Part shown: piece by piece, positions 26,874-35,105 of the stretch
How positions within the stretch are numbered: position 1 is the stretch's first letter
How the letters are laid out: each line of letters begins with the position of its first letter
From: Candidatus Dojkabacteria bacterium
Lineage (GTDB): Bacteria > Patescibacteria > Dojkabacteria > SC72
Direction of reading: 5' to 3'
DNA length: 64,000 nucleotides
NCBI GenBank assembly: GCA_023229785.1
Contig: JALNYV010000001.1
Span: forward strand, 620,001 to 684,000
Program-made: the position numbers and the translations under genes
The notes under the pieces: generated by a model
Told to the model about the DNA's origin: nothing
What the model saw: the letters and a program-made list of their open reading frames with translations, nothing else
Database searches by the model: none

Positions 26874-28019
26874 CTAATAGTATCCTCCACACTGGAAGTA
26901 AATGACTTCCTGATAACTTCCTGCTTCAGCGCTTCCTCCAGCTTTACCAACATAGGTTACTGTAGAATTCTCTGAACTTGTTTGAGCACCATTTTGGTAA
27001 AGAACAATCTGAGCTCCTGTGTAAAGTCTATCAAGTGCACCCACTGTTCCAAATGAAGAATCACTAAAATCGGCTGGGACAACAGCAGCACCAGCTGCGT
27101 CAGGGTCTGATAGTGTTATTCCAAATCCTTGCACACCAACAGTATTAAGGTTAATTGTGCCACTTCCTGTTGACGGAATTAAATATGTTGTCGACGTAGA
27201 TTTATACAATCCTGCATCAGTACTCCCATCACCTGTACCAAATGCGGACCAATAATATCCGTTGGCAGAGGACGAAGTTGAGGTCGTAAGAGTGTTAGTT
27301 ATGGAGTTAAATGCACCTCCAGGAAATAGAGTACCAAGACTTACACTTGTAGAGCTAATGGCGCAGTTAACGGTAGGTACCGCTTGAACTGTGGCTGAGA
27401 CTGTAACTGTATCTGTGGATACCAAGTACAAATCAAATGTTCCGGAATCTATTATAACTCCACTTTGAACGTCAAGAGTGACTGTGTGAGAACCAGCAGT
27501 ATCATCGGTTCCAATTACTCCAGCAGAGCTTCCATTAGCAAGGGTAAATCCGTATGTAGTTCCTCCTGTAAGAGTTCCAATATTTGCTATAGCAATAGTA
27601 TCAACAGAGCTTGCTCCTGTTCCTTTAGTACAGGTTGCTGTTAGTGCTGAACCACTATTTGGAAGAGCGGAATCTATTGCCCAGTTTGTTGCTGCTAAAT
27701 CAGGTAGAGCTGAAGCTACTCCAGTAATTGTTAAGCTTCCATTTGTGTGACACCAAAATCCATCATCAGCATCAGGAAATTTAATGGTCATTGTTCCACC
27801 AGTTGCCATGGTTTGATTAGGAGCAACTGCAATTGTATATACAACTGTATTGGTGCTTCCATCAATACTAGTTGCCATTCTACTTAGAAAGAAGTAAACA
27901 GCAGTTAGAGCATTTGCTTTAATAAAGAAAACAGGGATTAATGCAAAGATTCCAACGACGATAAAAAACACAATCAATGCTTTTGGAGAAATTACTTTCG
28001 GCAGTTTAAAGTTTTTCAT
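26874..28019 (-). CDS. Secreted surface protein, Thr/Ser/Gly-rich
   Basis: A signal-type helix (about residues 13-33) and a mature part of Thr, Ser, Gly and Ala residues predicted as beta structure, with few charges. The C-terminal 150 residues share spacing with the neighbour at 28093 (a GFGI element, then a Gly/Ser stretch and an aromatic C-terminus ending GGYY). No catalytic motif is seen. It is upstream of the two DUF916-like genes. The promoter is at 28049-28077. Confidence 0.6.
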   Translation of the reverse strand: MKNFKLPKVISPKALIVFFIVVGIFALIPVFFIKANALTAVYFFLSRMATSIDGSTNTVVYTIAVAPNQTMATGGTMTIKFPDADDGFWCHTNGSLTITGVASALPDLAATNWAIDSALPNSGSALTATCTKGTGASSVDTIAIANIGTLTGGTTYGFTLANGSSAGVIGTDDTAGSHTVTLDVQSGVIIDSGTFDLYLVSTDTVTVSATVQAVPTVNCAISSTSVSLGTLFPGGAFNSITNTLTTSTSSSANGYYWSAFGTGDGSTDAGLYKSTSTTYLIPSTGSGTINLNTVGVQGFGITLSDPDAAGAAVVPADFSDSSFGTVGALDRLYTGAQIVLYQNGAQTSSENSTVTYVGKAGGSAEAGSYQEVIYFQCGGYY

Positions 28020-28048
28020 AAATAATTATTAATTCATGTAACTTATTC

Positions 28049-28077
28049 AGAATATAAAATTGTTTTTATCATGTCAA
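28049..28077 (-). promoter_or_regulatory. Promoter of the 26874 surface protein
   Basis: On minus: TTGACA (28072-28077), 17 bases, TATTCT (28049-28054). The start codon at 28019 is about 29 bases further, so this mRNA has a short leader. Confidence 0.7.
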
Positions 28078-28092
28078 CTGTTTTGTTATAGG

Positions 28093-29298
28093 TCAATACC
28101 TAGGAACAACAACTATAATAACACTTTCGGTGTAATCAGTTTCTGGAGTAGCAGAGGTTGATGCCCTGGCTTTTAAAAATAGTGATAATCTACCAGTATA
28201 AGTTGGACCTGTGCTATCAAATACTTTGCTAAATACTGTATCAACAATCCCTACTGTATTTCCCACCTGCCCGTAAGAGCTTAGAGTGGTGTATGCAGAA
28301 AGCGAACCGTTTCCACTCCCAGTATCATAGAGTTGTGATGTAGAGTATTTTTGTATTCCAAATCCTTCAGTAGTACCATCCAAATCCCCAGTAATGGAAT
28401 CTATCGTGTAGTTTGCAGTTGCTGAAAAGAGCCCACCATTGATTCCTTTAATAAGTACAGATAATCCTCCCTTTGCATTTGTTTGTGCATCAATCCATAT
28501 TAAATCATCGGCAGTTTGAGTAGGACCTGTCGGAATTAGCTTAGTATTATTTGAAAATGAAATATTGTATGGACTAGAAGTTTCAGTACTACCTCCAGTT
28601 GTTGGAGCAATATCTAAATCGAAGCTTACAGTAGGGAGGGCAGTTGTTGCTGTTGCAATAGTTCCTGGGTTTGTTTCTGTGAAATCCCCATGGAGTGCAA
28701 TTGCTCTAATCCAATACTGAGTGTTTTCAACAAGCCCTTCAACATTAGTCTCATCTGTTTCCCAGTCGGCTTTTGTCAAATAGTCATCAATTGTTTTACT
28801 CGCATCGGTCTTTGGTAGGTGAGTAACACCATCGATTGCTCTTATATCACTTACGAAATTATCATCCGAAATTTGTACAGCATATAGAGCGTCGTCAGGA
28901 TTGCCTTGTGCATCAATTTCAAATCTAGCTCTATCATAACAGCCACTAGGTCCACATACCCTTGTCATTCCACCACTATTTAAATAGGCAGGGCCTGTTG
29001 TGCAGGAAGAACTTCCGTCTGTTGTGGTTTCAAAGCAAGAGATTTTTGGAACTTGTGCAGTGAATATTTCCACTTCTCCGACTGATGCCCGATAATTTGT
29101 GCTGTAGGCTCTAGGATCTCCAGAGAAGTCACCGATTGTATTAAGAAGTTTGGTATTACCAGTTCCAGAGGTTGTTGCCTCACCCCCTGAGTTTAGTGTT
29201 GCCCCATTAATCTTATAATTCGTAGAGGTTAAATCTTCAGCAAAGATAGGGGAGGAGAGAAATGAAAAAACAAACATCACGAGCAATATCCTTTTCAT
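28093..29298 (-). CDS. Secreted surface protein with fibronectin-like middle region
   Basis: A signal peptide (residues 1-20, ending FAED) leads to a 380-residue exported protein. Residues about 105-215 look like a fibronectin type III domain (YAVQISDDNFV; NTQYWIRAIALHGDF). The C-terminal region resembles that of the 26874 protein (TEGFGIQKY; final Arg-Tyr). No anchor helix or LPxTG motif is visible, so retention may depend on partners such as the DUF916-like proteins. Confidence 0.6.
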   Translation of the reverse strand: MKRILLVMFVFSFLSSPIFAEDLTSTNYKINGATLNSGGEATTSGTGNTKLLNTIGDFSGDPRAYSTNYRASVGEVEIFTAQVPKISCFETTTDGSSSCTTGPAYLNSGGMTRVCGPSGCYDRARFEIDAQGNPDDALYAVQISDDNFVSDIRAIDGVTHLPKTDASKTIDDYLTKADWETDETNVEGLVENTQYWIRAIALHGDFTETNPGTIATATTALPTVSFDLDIAPTTGGSTETSSPYNISFSNNTKLIPTGPTQTADDLIWIDAQTNAKGGLSVLIKGINGGLFSATANYTIDSITGDLDGTTEGFGIQKYSTSQLYDTGSGNGSLSAYTTLSSYGQVGNTVGIVDTVFSKVFDSTGPTYTGRLSLFLKARASTSATPETDYTESVIIVVVPRY

Positions 29299-29304
29299 AT
29301 TTCC

Positions 29305-29333
29305 ATTATGTTTACTTCCTTCAATTAAGTCAA
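29305..29333 (-). promoter_or_regulatory. Leaderless promoter of the 28093 surface protein
   Basis: On minus: TTGACT (29328-29333), 17 bases, CATAAT (29305-29310), then six bases to the ATG at 29298. Confidence 0.65.
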
Positions 29334-29357
29334 ATGATTTTGTGATAAAATATGCAT

Positions 29358-30335
29358 ATGAGTTTGGCAGTAAATGTAAAAAACTTAAAGAAGTATTACA
29401 AGGTATATAGGAAGGAAGCAGGGTTAATGGGCTCGGTAAAAAGCTTCTTTTTACGGAAATCGTTTGAAGTAAAGGCTGTTGATGATATATCGTTTGGAAT
29501 AGAAAAAGGGGAGTTCGTTGGATTTATTGGGAGTAACGGTGCTGGTAAAACAACAACTCTTAAATGCCTCTCAGGCCTTCTATATCCCACAAGTGGAAAG
29601 GTTGATGTTCTTGGATATACCCCTTGGGCAAGAAATAGAGAATATTTAAAAAAGATATCTCTTGTAATGGGACAGAAGAACCAGCTGTGGTGGGATTTGC
29701 CTGCGTATGATTCGTTTGTATTAAATAAAGAGATATATGAAGTAAATGAGTCAGATTTTAAAAAGAAAGTTGATGAGTTAATTGAACTTCTTAATCTTGG
29801 AAAGGTAGTAAATATACAAGTAAGGAAGCTGTCTCTTGGACAAAGGATGAAGTGTGAACTTGTTGCAGCACTTCTTCACAGCCCCCAGATAGTATTTTTA
29901 GATGAACCAACTATCGGTCTAGATGTAGTTATGCAAAAGAGACTGCGAACCTTCTTCAAGGATTACAATGAAAGATATGGGACTACAGTAATTTTGACAA
30001 GTCATGATATGGAGGATGTGAAGGAATTATGTAAGAGGGTAATAATGATAGACGATGGCCATATTATTTATGATGGAAGTGTAAAAAATTTAATCAAAGA
30101 GCATGTTAAGTACAAAACAATATCGTTTGTACTCTCTAAGCCCATACAAAGATCGGACTTAGAAAAGATAGGGGAGGTAGTATCTTTAACTGATACCACG
30201 GGCCTTATTAAGGTTGACAGAAATGTAGTTGCAAATGCTTCTTCAAAACTTTTAGCATCATTTCCAATAGAGGATTTGGATATTGATGAGATGAGTTTAG
30301 ACGGAGTGGTTAGAGAAATATTTTCAAAAGAATAG
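29358..30335 (+). CDS. ABC transporter ATP-binding protein (ABC-2/COG4586 type)
   Basis: Walker A GSNGAGKTT (about residue 60), Q-loop near MGQKNQLWWDLP, signature LSLGQ, Walker B IVFLDEPT and the H-loop TSHD are all present. The long N-terminus and WWDLPAYDSF segment resemble the ATPase of an uncharacterised ABC-2 exporter family. No permease gene is adjacent, so the partner must be elsewhere. ATG 29358 is six bases after TAAAAT and is my choice; ATG 29352 is also in frame. Confidence 0.88.
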   Translation: MSLAVNVKNLKKYYKVYRKEAGLMGSVKSFFLRKSFEVKAVDDISFGIEKGEFVGFIGSNGAGKTTTLKCLSGLLYPTSGKVDVLGYTPWARNREYLKKISLVMGQKNQLWWDLPAYDSFVLNKEIYEVNESDFKKKVDELIELLNLGKVVNIQVRKLSLGQRMKCELVAALLHSPQIVFLDEPTIGLDVVMQKRLRTFFKDYNERYGTTVILTSHDMEDVKELCKRVIMIDDGHIIYDGSVKNLIKEHVKYKTISFVLSKPIQRSDLEKIGEVVSLTDTTGLIKVDRNVVANASSKLLASFPIEDLDIDEMSLDGVVREIFSKE

Positions 30336-30353
30336 TATAATCATCAAGTTCGT

Positions 30354-30443
30354 GGAGAGGTGCCAGAGTGGTCGAATGGAACGGTCTTGAAAACCGTCAT
30401 AGGGGAAACCCTATCGCGAGTTCGAATCTCGCCCTCTCCGCCA
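30354..30443 (+). tRNA. tRNA-Ser (anticodon TGA)
   Basis: This class II tRNA has acceptor stem GGAGAGG/CCTCTCC, discriminator G and an encoded CCA (30441-30443). The anticodon stem ACGGT/ACCGT encloses loop CTTGAAA. It has a long variable arm and T-loop TTCGAAT. TATAAT at 30336-30341 is a likely -10. It is a useful in-window comparison for the anticodon-less RNA at 30861. Confidence 0.96.
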
Positions 30444-30453
30444 ATAATATAAA

Positions 30454-30855
30454 ATTTCAAATACTACGAGAGATACTTTAAAAGAGCGTTCAGAAAGAAT
30501 CTTAAAGGAGTTATCCGAAAAATTCCCTGGTAAGAAATCTTATGATTTAGATGGTAGAGGGTTACACTTCGTATGTGAAATAGAACCAGTCGATAAGCAT
30601 CCGGAATATGATAAAGCAGTTGAAGTAATTATTTGGAGTAAACCTCATAGACATGAAAAAATGGTTCAACAATATACAATCTTGAAGGGTATCTTGGAAC
30701 TACATGTAGATAATGAGGTTATTATTTTGAAAGAGGGAGATAAATATACCGTTAATCCACCAAAGATACATTGGGGAAAAAGTGAAACCGAATGTTGGGT
30801 AGAAATATATTCAAAACCAGGCTGGACTAAAGAAGATCACATACTTGTTAATTGA
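30454..30855 (+). CDS. Small cupin-fold protein without a normal start codon
   Basis: From the in-frame stop at 30445-30447 the frame is open to 30855 (about 135 codons). A cupin pattern is clear: KPHRHEK, then YTILKGILELHVDNEVIILKEGD and NPPKIHWGKSE. There is no ATG, GTG or TTG in frame until ATG 30661, which lies inside the cupin core. An ATT at 30454 is the earliest possible rare start; otherwise the gene is 5'-truncated. It lies between two tRNA-Ser-type genes. Function unknown. Confidence 0.5.
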   Translation: MSNTTRDTLKERSERILKELSEKFPGKKSYDLDGRGLHFVCEIEPVDKHPEYDKAVEVIIWSKPHRHEKMVQQYTILKGILELHVDNEVIILKEGDKYTVNPPKIHWGKSETECWVEIYSKPGWTKEDHILVN

Positions 30856-30860
30856 GGTTT

Positions 30861-30947
30861 CGGAGGGAGTACGATTTGAACGTACGGCACTTGCGTGCAG
30901 ATATCTCTTGCGAAATATCCTCCAATAAACCACTCTGGCATCCCTCC
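30861..30947 (-). tRNA. Anticodon-less tRNA-Ser-like RNA (probably non-decoding)
   Basis: On minus, 87 bases fold with acceptor GGAGGGA/TCCCTCC, discriminator G, a D-arm like that of the window's tRNA-Ser (TGCCAGAGTGG shared), T-stem GTACG/CGTAC with loop TTCAAAT, and a long variable arm GCAC-GCAA-GTGC. The anticodon arm has no 7-base loop. The bases GGATATTTC and GAGATATCT form a 9-bp helix (with G-U pairs) closed by a GCAA tetraloop. At minimum the loop is 10 bases. CCA is not encoded. SerRS recognises the variable arm rather than the anticodon, so serylation is plausible; decoding is not. It sits 34 bases after the FemAB-family gene. Confidence 0.75.
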
Positions 30948-30956
30948 AATGAAAAA

Positions 30957-30985
30957 ATAATAGAATTAATACATTCCTCTGTCAA
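30957..30985 (-). promoter_or_regulatory. Consensus promoter of the tRNA-Ser-like RNA
   Basis: On minus: TTGACA (30980-30985), 17 bases, TATTAT (30957-30962), then nine bases to the mature 5' end. The -35 overlaps the stop codon of the FemAB-family gene. A promoter this good argues that the RNA is expressed and not a decayed tRNA. Confidence 0.75.
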
Positions 30986-32034
30986 TTTCCTTTCCTAAAA
31001 AATGTTTTCCAATACCATTCAAGTAGTCTATATCCTTGATATTGAATACCTTTGAACACAAAGTCTTTTGCCCTTGTATATTCTACTAATTCTCCTCCAA
31101 ATCCTTTCTTAAAATTGCTATATCCATAACCTGGATATCCTTCATGGTAGTTTTGGTCACTTACAACTCCCCAGAAGTTATATTTCTTACAACCTTTGCT
31201 CATTGCATATTTAATTGATTCCCATTGGAGTAGGTAGCTAGCTCTTAATTTTGTATCATCCTTATTACTTGCGCCGTAAATATAGCAGGCCTCATCTCCA
31301 AAGATTGTAATGATTGCACTAGCAACAGGAGTATTGTTTGCATACGCAGTGATAATATTAGTTATTCCATTTTCTTTTCCGAATTTGAACATATCTTGGA
31401 AATACTTAGAAGGGTGTGTAAAAAACCCCTTCTGTTTAGACATATTTGTTAATAAATCAATGAATGTATTTTGGTCAGTTTCATTTAAATCTGATACTTT
31501 TACACTCACTTTTCCATCTCTTTGACACTTATTTATGTTATATCTTGTCTGAATTCTCATCCCTGACAGTAGTTGTTCTTCTGATTTATTTTCAATATTT
31601 AGTATCCAAGCTCTTTCAACCTGTAAGAAGGTTATTGCATCTTTTGCATTTAACGATTTAAAGATATTTGATATTTCCAAACTATCTTTTCTAACAGAGG
31701 GATCCATCCTTACAAATAGGTAGGAGCCTTTTGCTTTGAAGAATTTAAATATCTCGCCAATTATTTCTTTTGCATCAACTTCCCAGTTTAAAATTGGACC
31801 ACGAGGACAGTATATGAACTTTCCAAGTTTTGTTTGTTCTTCTAAACAAAGACAAGTTGCAACAAGGTTTTCTCCATCAAATACACCTAATCTGAATATC
31901 TTTTTTCCAAGCCCTAAACTTTGAAATTCTCCCCAATTCCAGCTTTGTAAAAAGCTCGATGCTTGAGAATTTAATAGAAAGTTATCAAAATGATTTTTCT
32001 CTGTAATCTCTGAAATTGTATATTTATTTTCCAC
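30982..32034 (-). CDS. FemAB-family tRNA-dependent peptidoglycan amino acid ligase
   Basis: The protein matches FemX/FemAB enzymes, which move an amino acid from aminoacyl-tRNA to the stem peptide of a peptidoglycan precursor. SFLQSWNWGEFQSLG opens the first GNAT-like domain. RYNINKCQRDG and the second domain (SAIITIFGDEACYIYGAS, LLQWESIKYAMSKGCKKYNFWG) are typical. At about 350 residues without a coiled-coil arm it resembles Weissella FemX. GTG 32034 fits the family N-terminus and follows TAATAT; TTG 32061 is the longer alternative. An anticodon-less tRNA-Ser-like gene follows on the same strand. Confidence 0.9.
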   Translation of the reverse strand: MENKYTISEITEKNHFDNFLLNSQASSFLQSWNWGEFQSLGLGKKIFRLGVFDGENLVATCLCLEEQTKLGKFIYCPRGPILNWEVDAKEIIGEIFKFFKAKGSYLFVRMDPSVRKDSLEISNIFKSLNAKDAITFLQVERAWILNIENKSEEQLLSGMRIQTRYNINKCQRDGKVSVKVSDLNETDQNTFIDLLTNMSKQKGFFTHPSKYFQDMFKFGKENGITNIITAYANNTPVASAIITIFGDEACYIYGASNKDDTKLRASYLLQWESIKYAMSKGCKKYNFWGVVSDQNYHEGYPGYGYSNFKKGFGGELVEYTRAKDFVFKGIQYQGYRLLEWYWKTFFRKGN

Positions 32035-32063
32035 TTTTGAGATATTAACAGGTATAATCAAGT

Positions 32064-32627
32064 ATGGAAAGATGTCCTTGGGCAGGAGAAGACAAAATAT
32101 ATTGTGATTATCATGATAACGAGTGGGGGGTACCAGTTCACGATGACAGGGAGCTGTTTGAAATGCTTTGTCTTGAGTGTATGCAAGCTGGTTTAAGTTG
32201 GAGAACGATATTAAATAAACGAGGGAATTTTAGGAAAGCATTCGATAACTTTGACCCTAAAAAAATATCAAAATATGATGAAAAGAAGATAACTGAACTG
32301 ATGGGAGATGTTGGAATAATTAGAAATAGAGGGAAAATAGAGGCGATAATCCACAATTCTAAAATGTTTCTTAAAATCGTGAAAACTTATGGAAGTTTTG
32401 ATAAGTATATTTGGAAGTTTGTTAATTACAAACCGATAATTAACTCGTGGGAAGAGAGTAAGCAGATTCCAGCACGAACAGAGATGTCAGATTTAATGAG
32501 TGTACAGCTAAAAAAAGAGGGCTTTAAATTTGTAGGCTCAACTATTTGCTATGCGTTTGCTCAGTCGGTGGGACTGGTTTGGGATCATCTGGTTTCTTGC
32601 TTTTGTTGTTTGAAGCCGAAACAATAA
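32064..32627 (+). CDS. tag: DNA-3-methyladenine glycosylase I
   Basis: The protein starts MERCPWAGEDKIYCDYHDNEWG, matching Tag, with zinc ligands expected at Cys4, His17 and the C-terminal H-x3-C (HLVSC). LSWRTILNKR and the GIIRNRGKI helix-hairpin-helix region also fit. It excises 3-methyladenine from DNA. The ATG is five bases after TATAAT. The 3' end overlaps the convergent gene at 32542 by 86 bases. Confidence 0.95.
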   Translation: MERCPWAGEDKIYCDYHDNEWGVPVHDDRELFEMLCLECMQAGLSWRTILNKRGNFRKAFDNFDPKKISKYDEKKITELMGDVGIIRNRGKIEAIIHNSKMFLKIVKTYGSFDKYIWKFVNYKPIINSWEESKQIPARTEMSDLMSVQLKKEGFKFVGSTICYAFAQSVGLVWDHLVSCFCCLKPKQ

Positions 32628-33630
32628 TATTGATTATTAATGTAGTAAGGAAGATTGCACCTCCAACAATTGCAATTACTAGGCTTGCAGTTGCATATAC
32701 TCTAAAGAAACTTCCGAGAACCTCCTCAATTAACGATTGCAGAGTTGCATACTTGATTGGAAAATCTCCTACAGAAAAATCCGCTGGTATTACCGAGACA
32801 ATCAAGGAGAGAATGAAGGTTGATTTCGCAACTATGTAATTTATAACACCAATCCCTATGGTGAAAAAGCCTAACATATATAGTTTGAAATATTTTCCTG
32901 GGAATATAAGAAGATAGAGTGCAGCAATGAAAACTAATACCCCAGTGAGTATATAAGCAATGTGAAATAGTACAGTAAATATTAACTTCGCATACATATA
33001 TGAGTTAGCATCTATCTTCATTCCTAAATCAAAACTAACTGCCGTTTTCTCTGCGGTACTCTGATTATATGCATTAGTGGCTACGCTTACTAAATTCAAA
33101 CGAGGAGGGATACACATTTCTTTTGCATCTGAGAATCCTCCTGCCTGTTCGTATTTATATGCTTGTTGTTCTGTGCATGGCTTTAAGCCTCCAAGAAACG
33201 CAGCTGCTTCTGCTTGGTCTGTTGGGACTACGTTTTTCAATATCTCACTAAGTTTTAAACCGTCAGTTCTTACAACGAGGTTGGGAGTTTTCCCAGATAA
33301 CCAATCGTAAGCACCATCAATAACAAGACCTACATTTGAACTGACATACTCTTTGGTAACAATTTTATTTACTAGTTTTTGAAGTGTCTTATCTACTACT
33401 TTTGTTTTTCCATGTTCATCTTTTGTCCCGTCCCCAGTAATTGTTTTTGAAATAATTCCTGGTAATTCCTCATATATTCCGGAATTGGCAAGCCAAGACT
33501 TCGGGTTTTCCTTGTGAGAAATAATTATTCCAGTAGAAATGAGGGTAGGGGTTAATACTAAGAGAATGATTAATACTAGAAAGAATATTAATCCTAATAT
33601 CCCACGCAGAATATTTAGTATTGTTTTCAT
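32542..33630 (-). CDS. Unknown four-helix membrane protein
   Basis: I do not recognise the family. One N-terminal membrane helix (about residues 9-33) is followed by an exported region of some 170 residues with two cysteines (LKPCTEQQ, KEMCIPP) that could form a disulfide. Three further helices and a Pro/Lys-rich cytoplasmic tail end the protein. I start at ATG 33630, since the longer frame to 33687 adds an odd leader. It is divergent from cca. Confidence 0.65.
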   Translation of the reverse strand: MKTILNILRGILGLIFFLVLIILLVLTPTLISTGIIISHKENPKSWLANSGIYEELPGIISKTITGDGTKDEHGKTKVVDKTLQKLVNKIVTKEYVSSNVGLVIDGAYDWLSGKTPNLVVRTDGLKLSEILKNVVPTDQAEAAAFLGGLKPCTEQQAYKYEQAGGFSDAKEMCIPPRLNLVSVATNAYNQSTAEKTAVSFDLGMKIDANSYMYAKLIFTVLFHIAYILTGVLVFIAALYLLIFPGKYFKLYMLGFFTIGIGVINYIVAKSTFILSLIVSVIPADFSVGDFPIKYATLQSLIEEVLGSFFRVYATASLVIAIVGGAIFLTTLIINIIVSASNNKSKKPDDPKPVPPTEQTHSK

Positions 33631-33650
33631 ATCCCTAATATATACCAATA

Positions 33651-33685
33651 TTGTGAATGTGTGAATATGAATATACAATGAATAC
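33651..33685 (+). promoter_or_regulatory. Leaderless promoter of cca
   Basis: TTGTGA (33651-33656), 17 bases, TACAAT (33674-33679), then six bases to the ATG at 33686. Confidence 0.65.
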
Positions 33686-35101
33686 ATGAAAGTGAAATTT
33701 ACAATGCCAAATTATGTAATTAAGGTAGCAAGAATCCTTTCTAAAGAGGGGTATGAATGCTTCCTTGTTGGTGGAGCACTAAGGGACGTTGTTTTAGGAA
33801 TTACTCCTGATGACTACGATTTGGCAACTGACGCTGTTCCAGAAGTGATGTTGAATATATTTCCGAAAGCTGTCTCAACTGGAGCAAAATTTGGAATGGT
33901 CAGTGCTCTTGTTACAGGAGAAGATGGACAAGTAAATGAGGTTCAAGTAACAACTTTTAGAAGTGAAGAAAACTATATCGATGGTAGATGGCCAAGTAAG
34001 GTCACGTTTGTAAAAGAGATAGAAAAGGACCTTGGAAGAAGAGATTTTACGTTCAATGCCATGGCTTTAGATTTGACGAAGGTTAAGGAAGAGAAGGGAG
34101 AAATGGAATGGGAAGTATATGACCCGTTTGATGGCTCTGCTGATTTAAAAAACAAAGTTGTTAGAGCTGTAGGAACTCCACTTGAGAGATTTAAAGAAGA
34201 CGGACTTAGAGCAATGAGAGCTTGTAGATTAGCCTCCCAGCTTGGTTTTGAGATTGAAAAAGATACATTTGAAGCTATAAAGAAGTCCCTTCCTGTTGTA
34301 GCAATGATATCAGCGGAAAGAGTAAGGGATGAGTTTGTAAAAATGATTAAGAACTCTCCGAAACCATCTGTTGGAATCGAATTGATGAGAACAACTGGAC
34401 TACTTGAGTTATTCATCCCAGAACTCTTAGAAGGTTTTGGAGTTGAGCAGAAGCTTTTCCATGCCGATGATGTGTATCACCACATACTTAAAACTTGTGA
34501 TAGTGCACCAAAGGATATAAGACTGGCAGCACTTTTTCATGATATTGGAAAACCGAGAAAAGACATGGGAAATGGCCATTTCTATGGGCACGATGTTGAG
34601 GGTGCAAAAATGGCGGAAGAGATTATGACGAGGCTTCGATTTTCAAAATCAGAGATTAGGAGAGTGTCAGCTCTTGTTAGAAGTCATATGTTCTATTTCC
34701 CACATATTGAAGATGATATGACGCAAGAAGAGAAAGAAAAGATAAAAGAAAAGGAGTGGTCGGATAGTGCAGTTAGGCGCTTTATTGCGAAAGTAGGGGA
34801 GGAAAATCTTGAAGATTTATTTGAAGTTAGAATTGCTGATGCAACAAGTAATCCTAAAACTGCATTTAGACCTGAAGAGATATCACTCCTTCAAGAAAGG
34901 ATATCGGAAGTTAGGGCAAAGGATATGGCATTAAAGATATCAGACCTAAAAATAACTGGAGATGACCTAATGAAAATGGGTGTTCCCAAGGGACCTAAAA
35001 TAGGGAGGATTTTAAACGAGCTTTTAGAAAAAGTATTAGATGACCCAAGTATAAATACTAAAGAAATACTAGAAAAAGAGGTAAAAACAACTATTAAATG
35101 A
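33686..35101 (+). CDS. cca: tRNA nucleotidyltransferase (CCA-adding) with HD domain
   Basis: The class II nucleotidyltransferase head has LVGGALRDVVLG and the catalytic DYD, then RRDFTFNAM and the RFKEDGLRAMRACRLASQLGF neck. An HD domain follows with LFHDIGKP and GHDVEGAKMAEEI. It adds or repairs the tRNA 3' CCA end. Four of the five ordinary tRNAs here and the tRNA-Ser-like RNA lack an encoded CCA, so this enzyme is needed for them. Confidence 0.95.
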   Translation: MKVKFTMPNYVIKVARILSKEGYECFLVGGALRDVVLGITPDDYDLATDAVPEVMLNIFPKAVSTGAKFGMVSALVTGEDGQVNEVQVTTFRSEENYIDGRWPSKVTFVKEIEKDLGRRDFTFNAMALDLTKVKEEKGEMEWEVYDPFDGSADLKNKVVRAVGTPLERFKEDGLRAMRACRLASQLGFEIEKDTFEAIKKSLPVVAMISAERVRDEFVKMIKNSPKPSVGIELMRTTGLLELFIPELLEGFGVEQKLFHADDVYHHILKTCDSAPKDIRLAALFHDIGKPRKDMGNGHFYGHDVEGAKMAEEIMTRLRFSKSEIRRVSALVRSHMFYFPHIEDDMTQEEKEKIKEKEWSDSAVRRFIAKVGEENLEDLFEVRIADATSNPKTAFRPEEISLLQERISEVRAKDMALKISDLKITGDDLMKMGVPKGPKIGRILNELLEKVLDDPSINTKEILEKEVKTTIK

Positions 35102-35105
35102 TTAT

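Noticed and set aside
30861..30947. Reading the odd tRNA as tRNA-Ala(CGC) or tRNA-Arg(TCG)
   Set aside because: Either anticodon needs a 7-base loop whose flanking stems do not pair; the long variable arm and G73 also speak for a Ser-type body.
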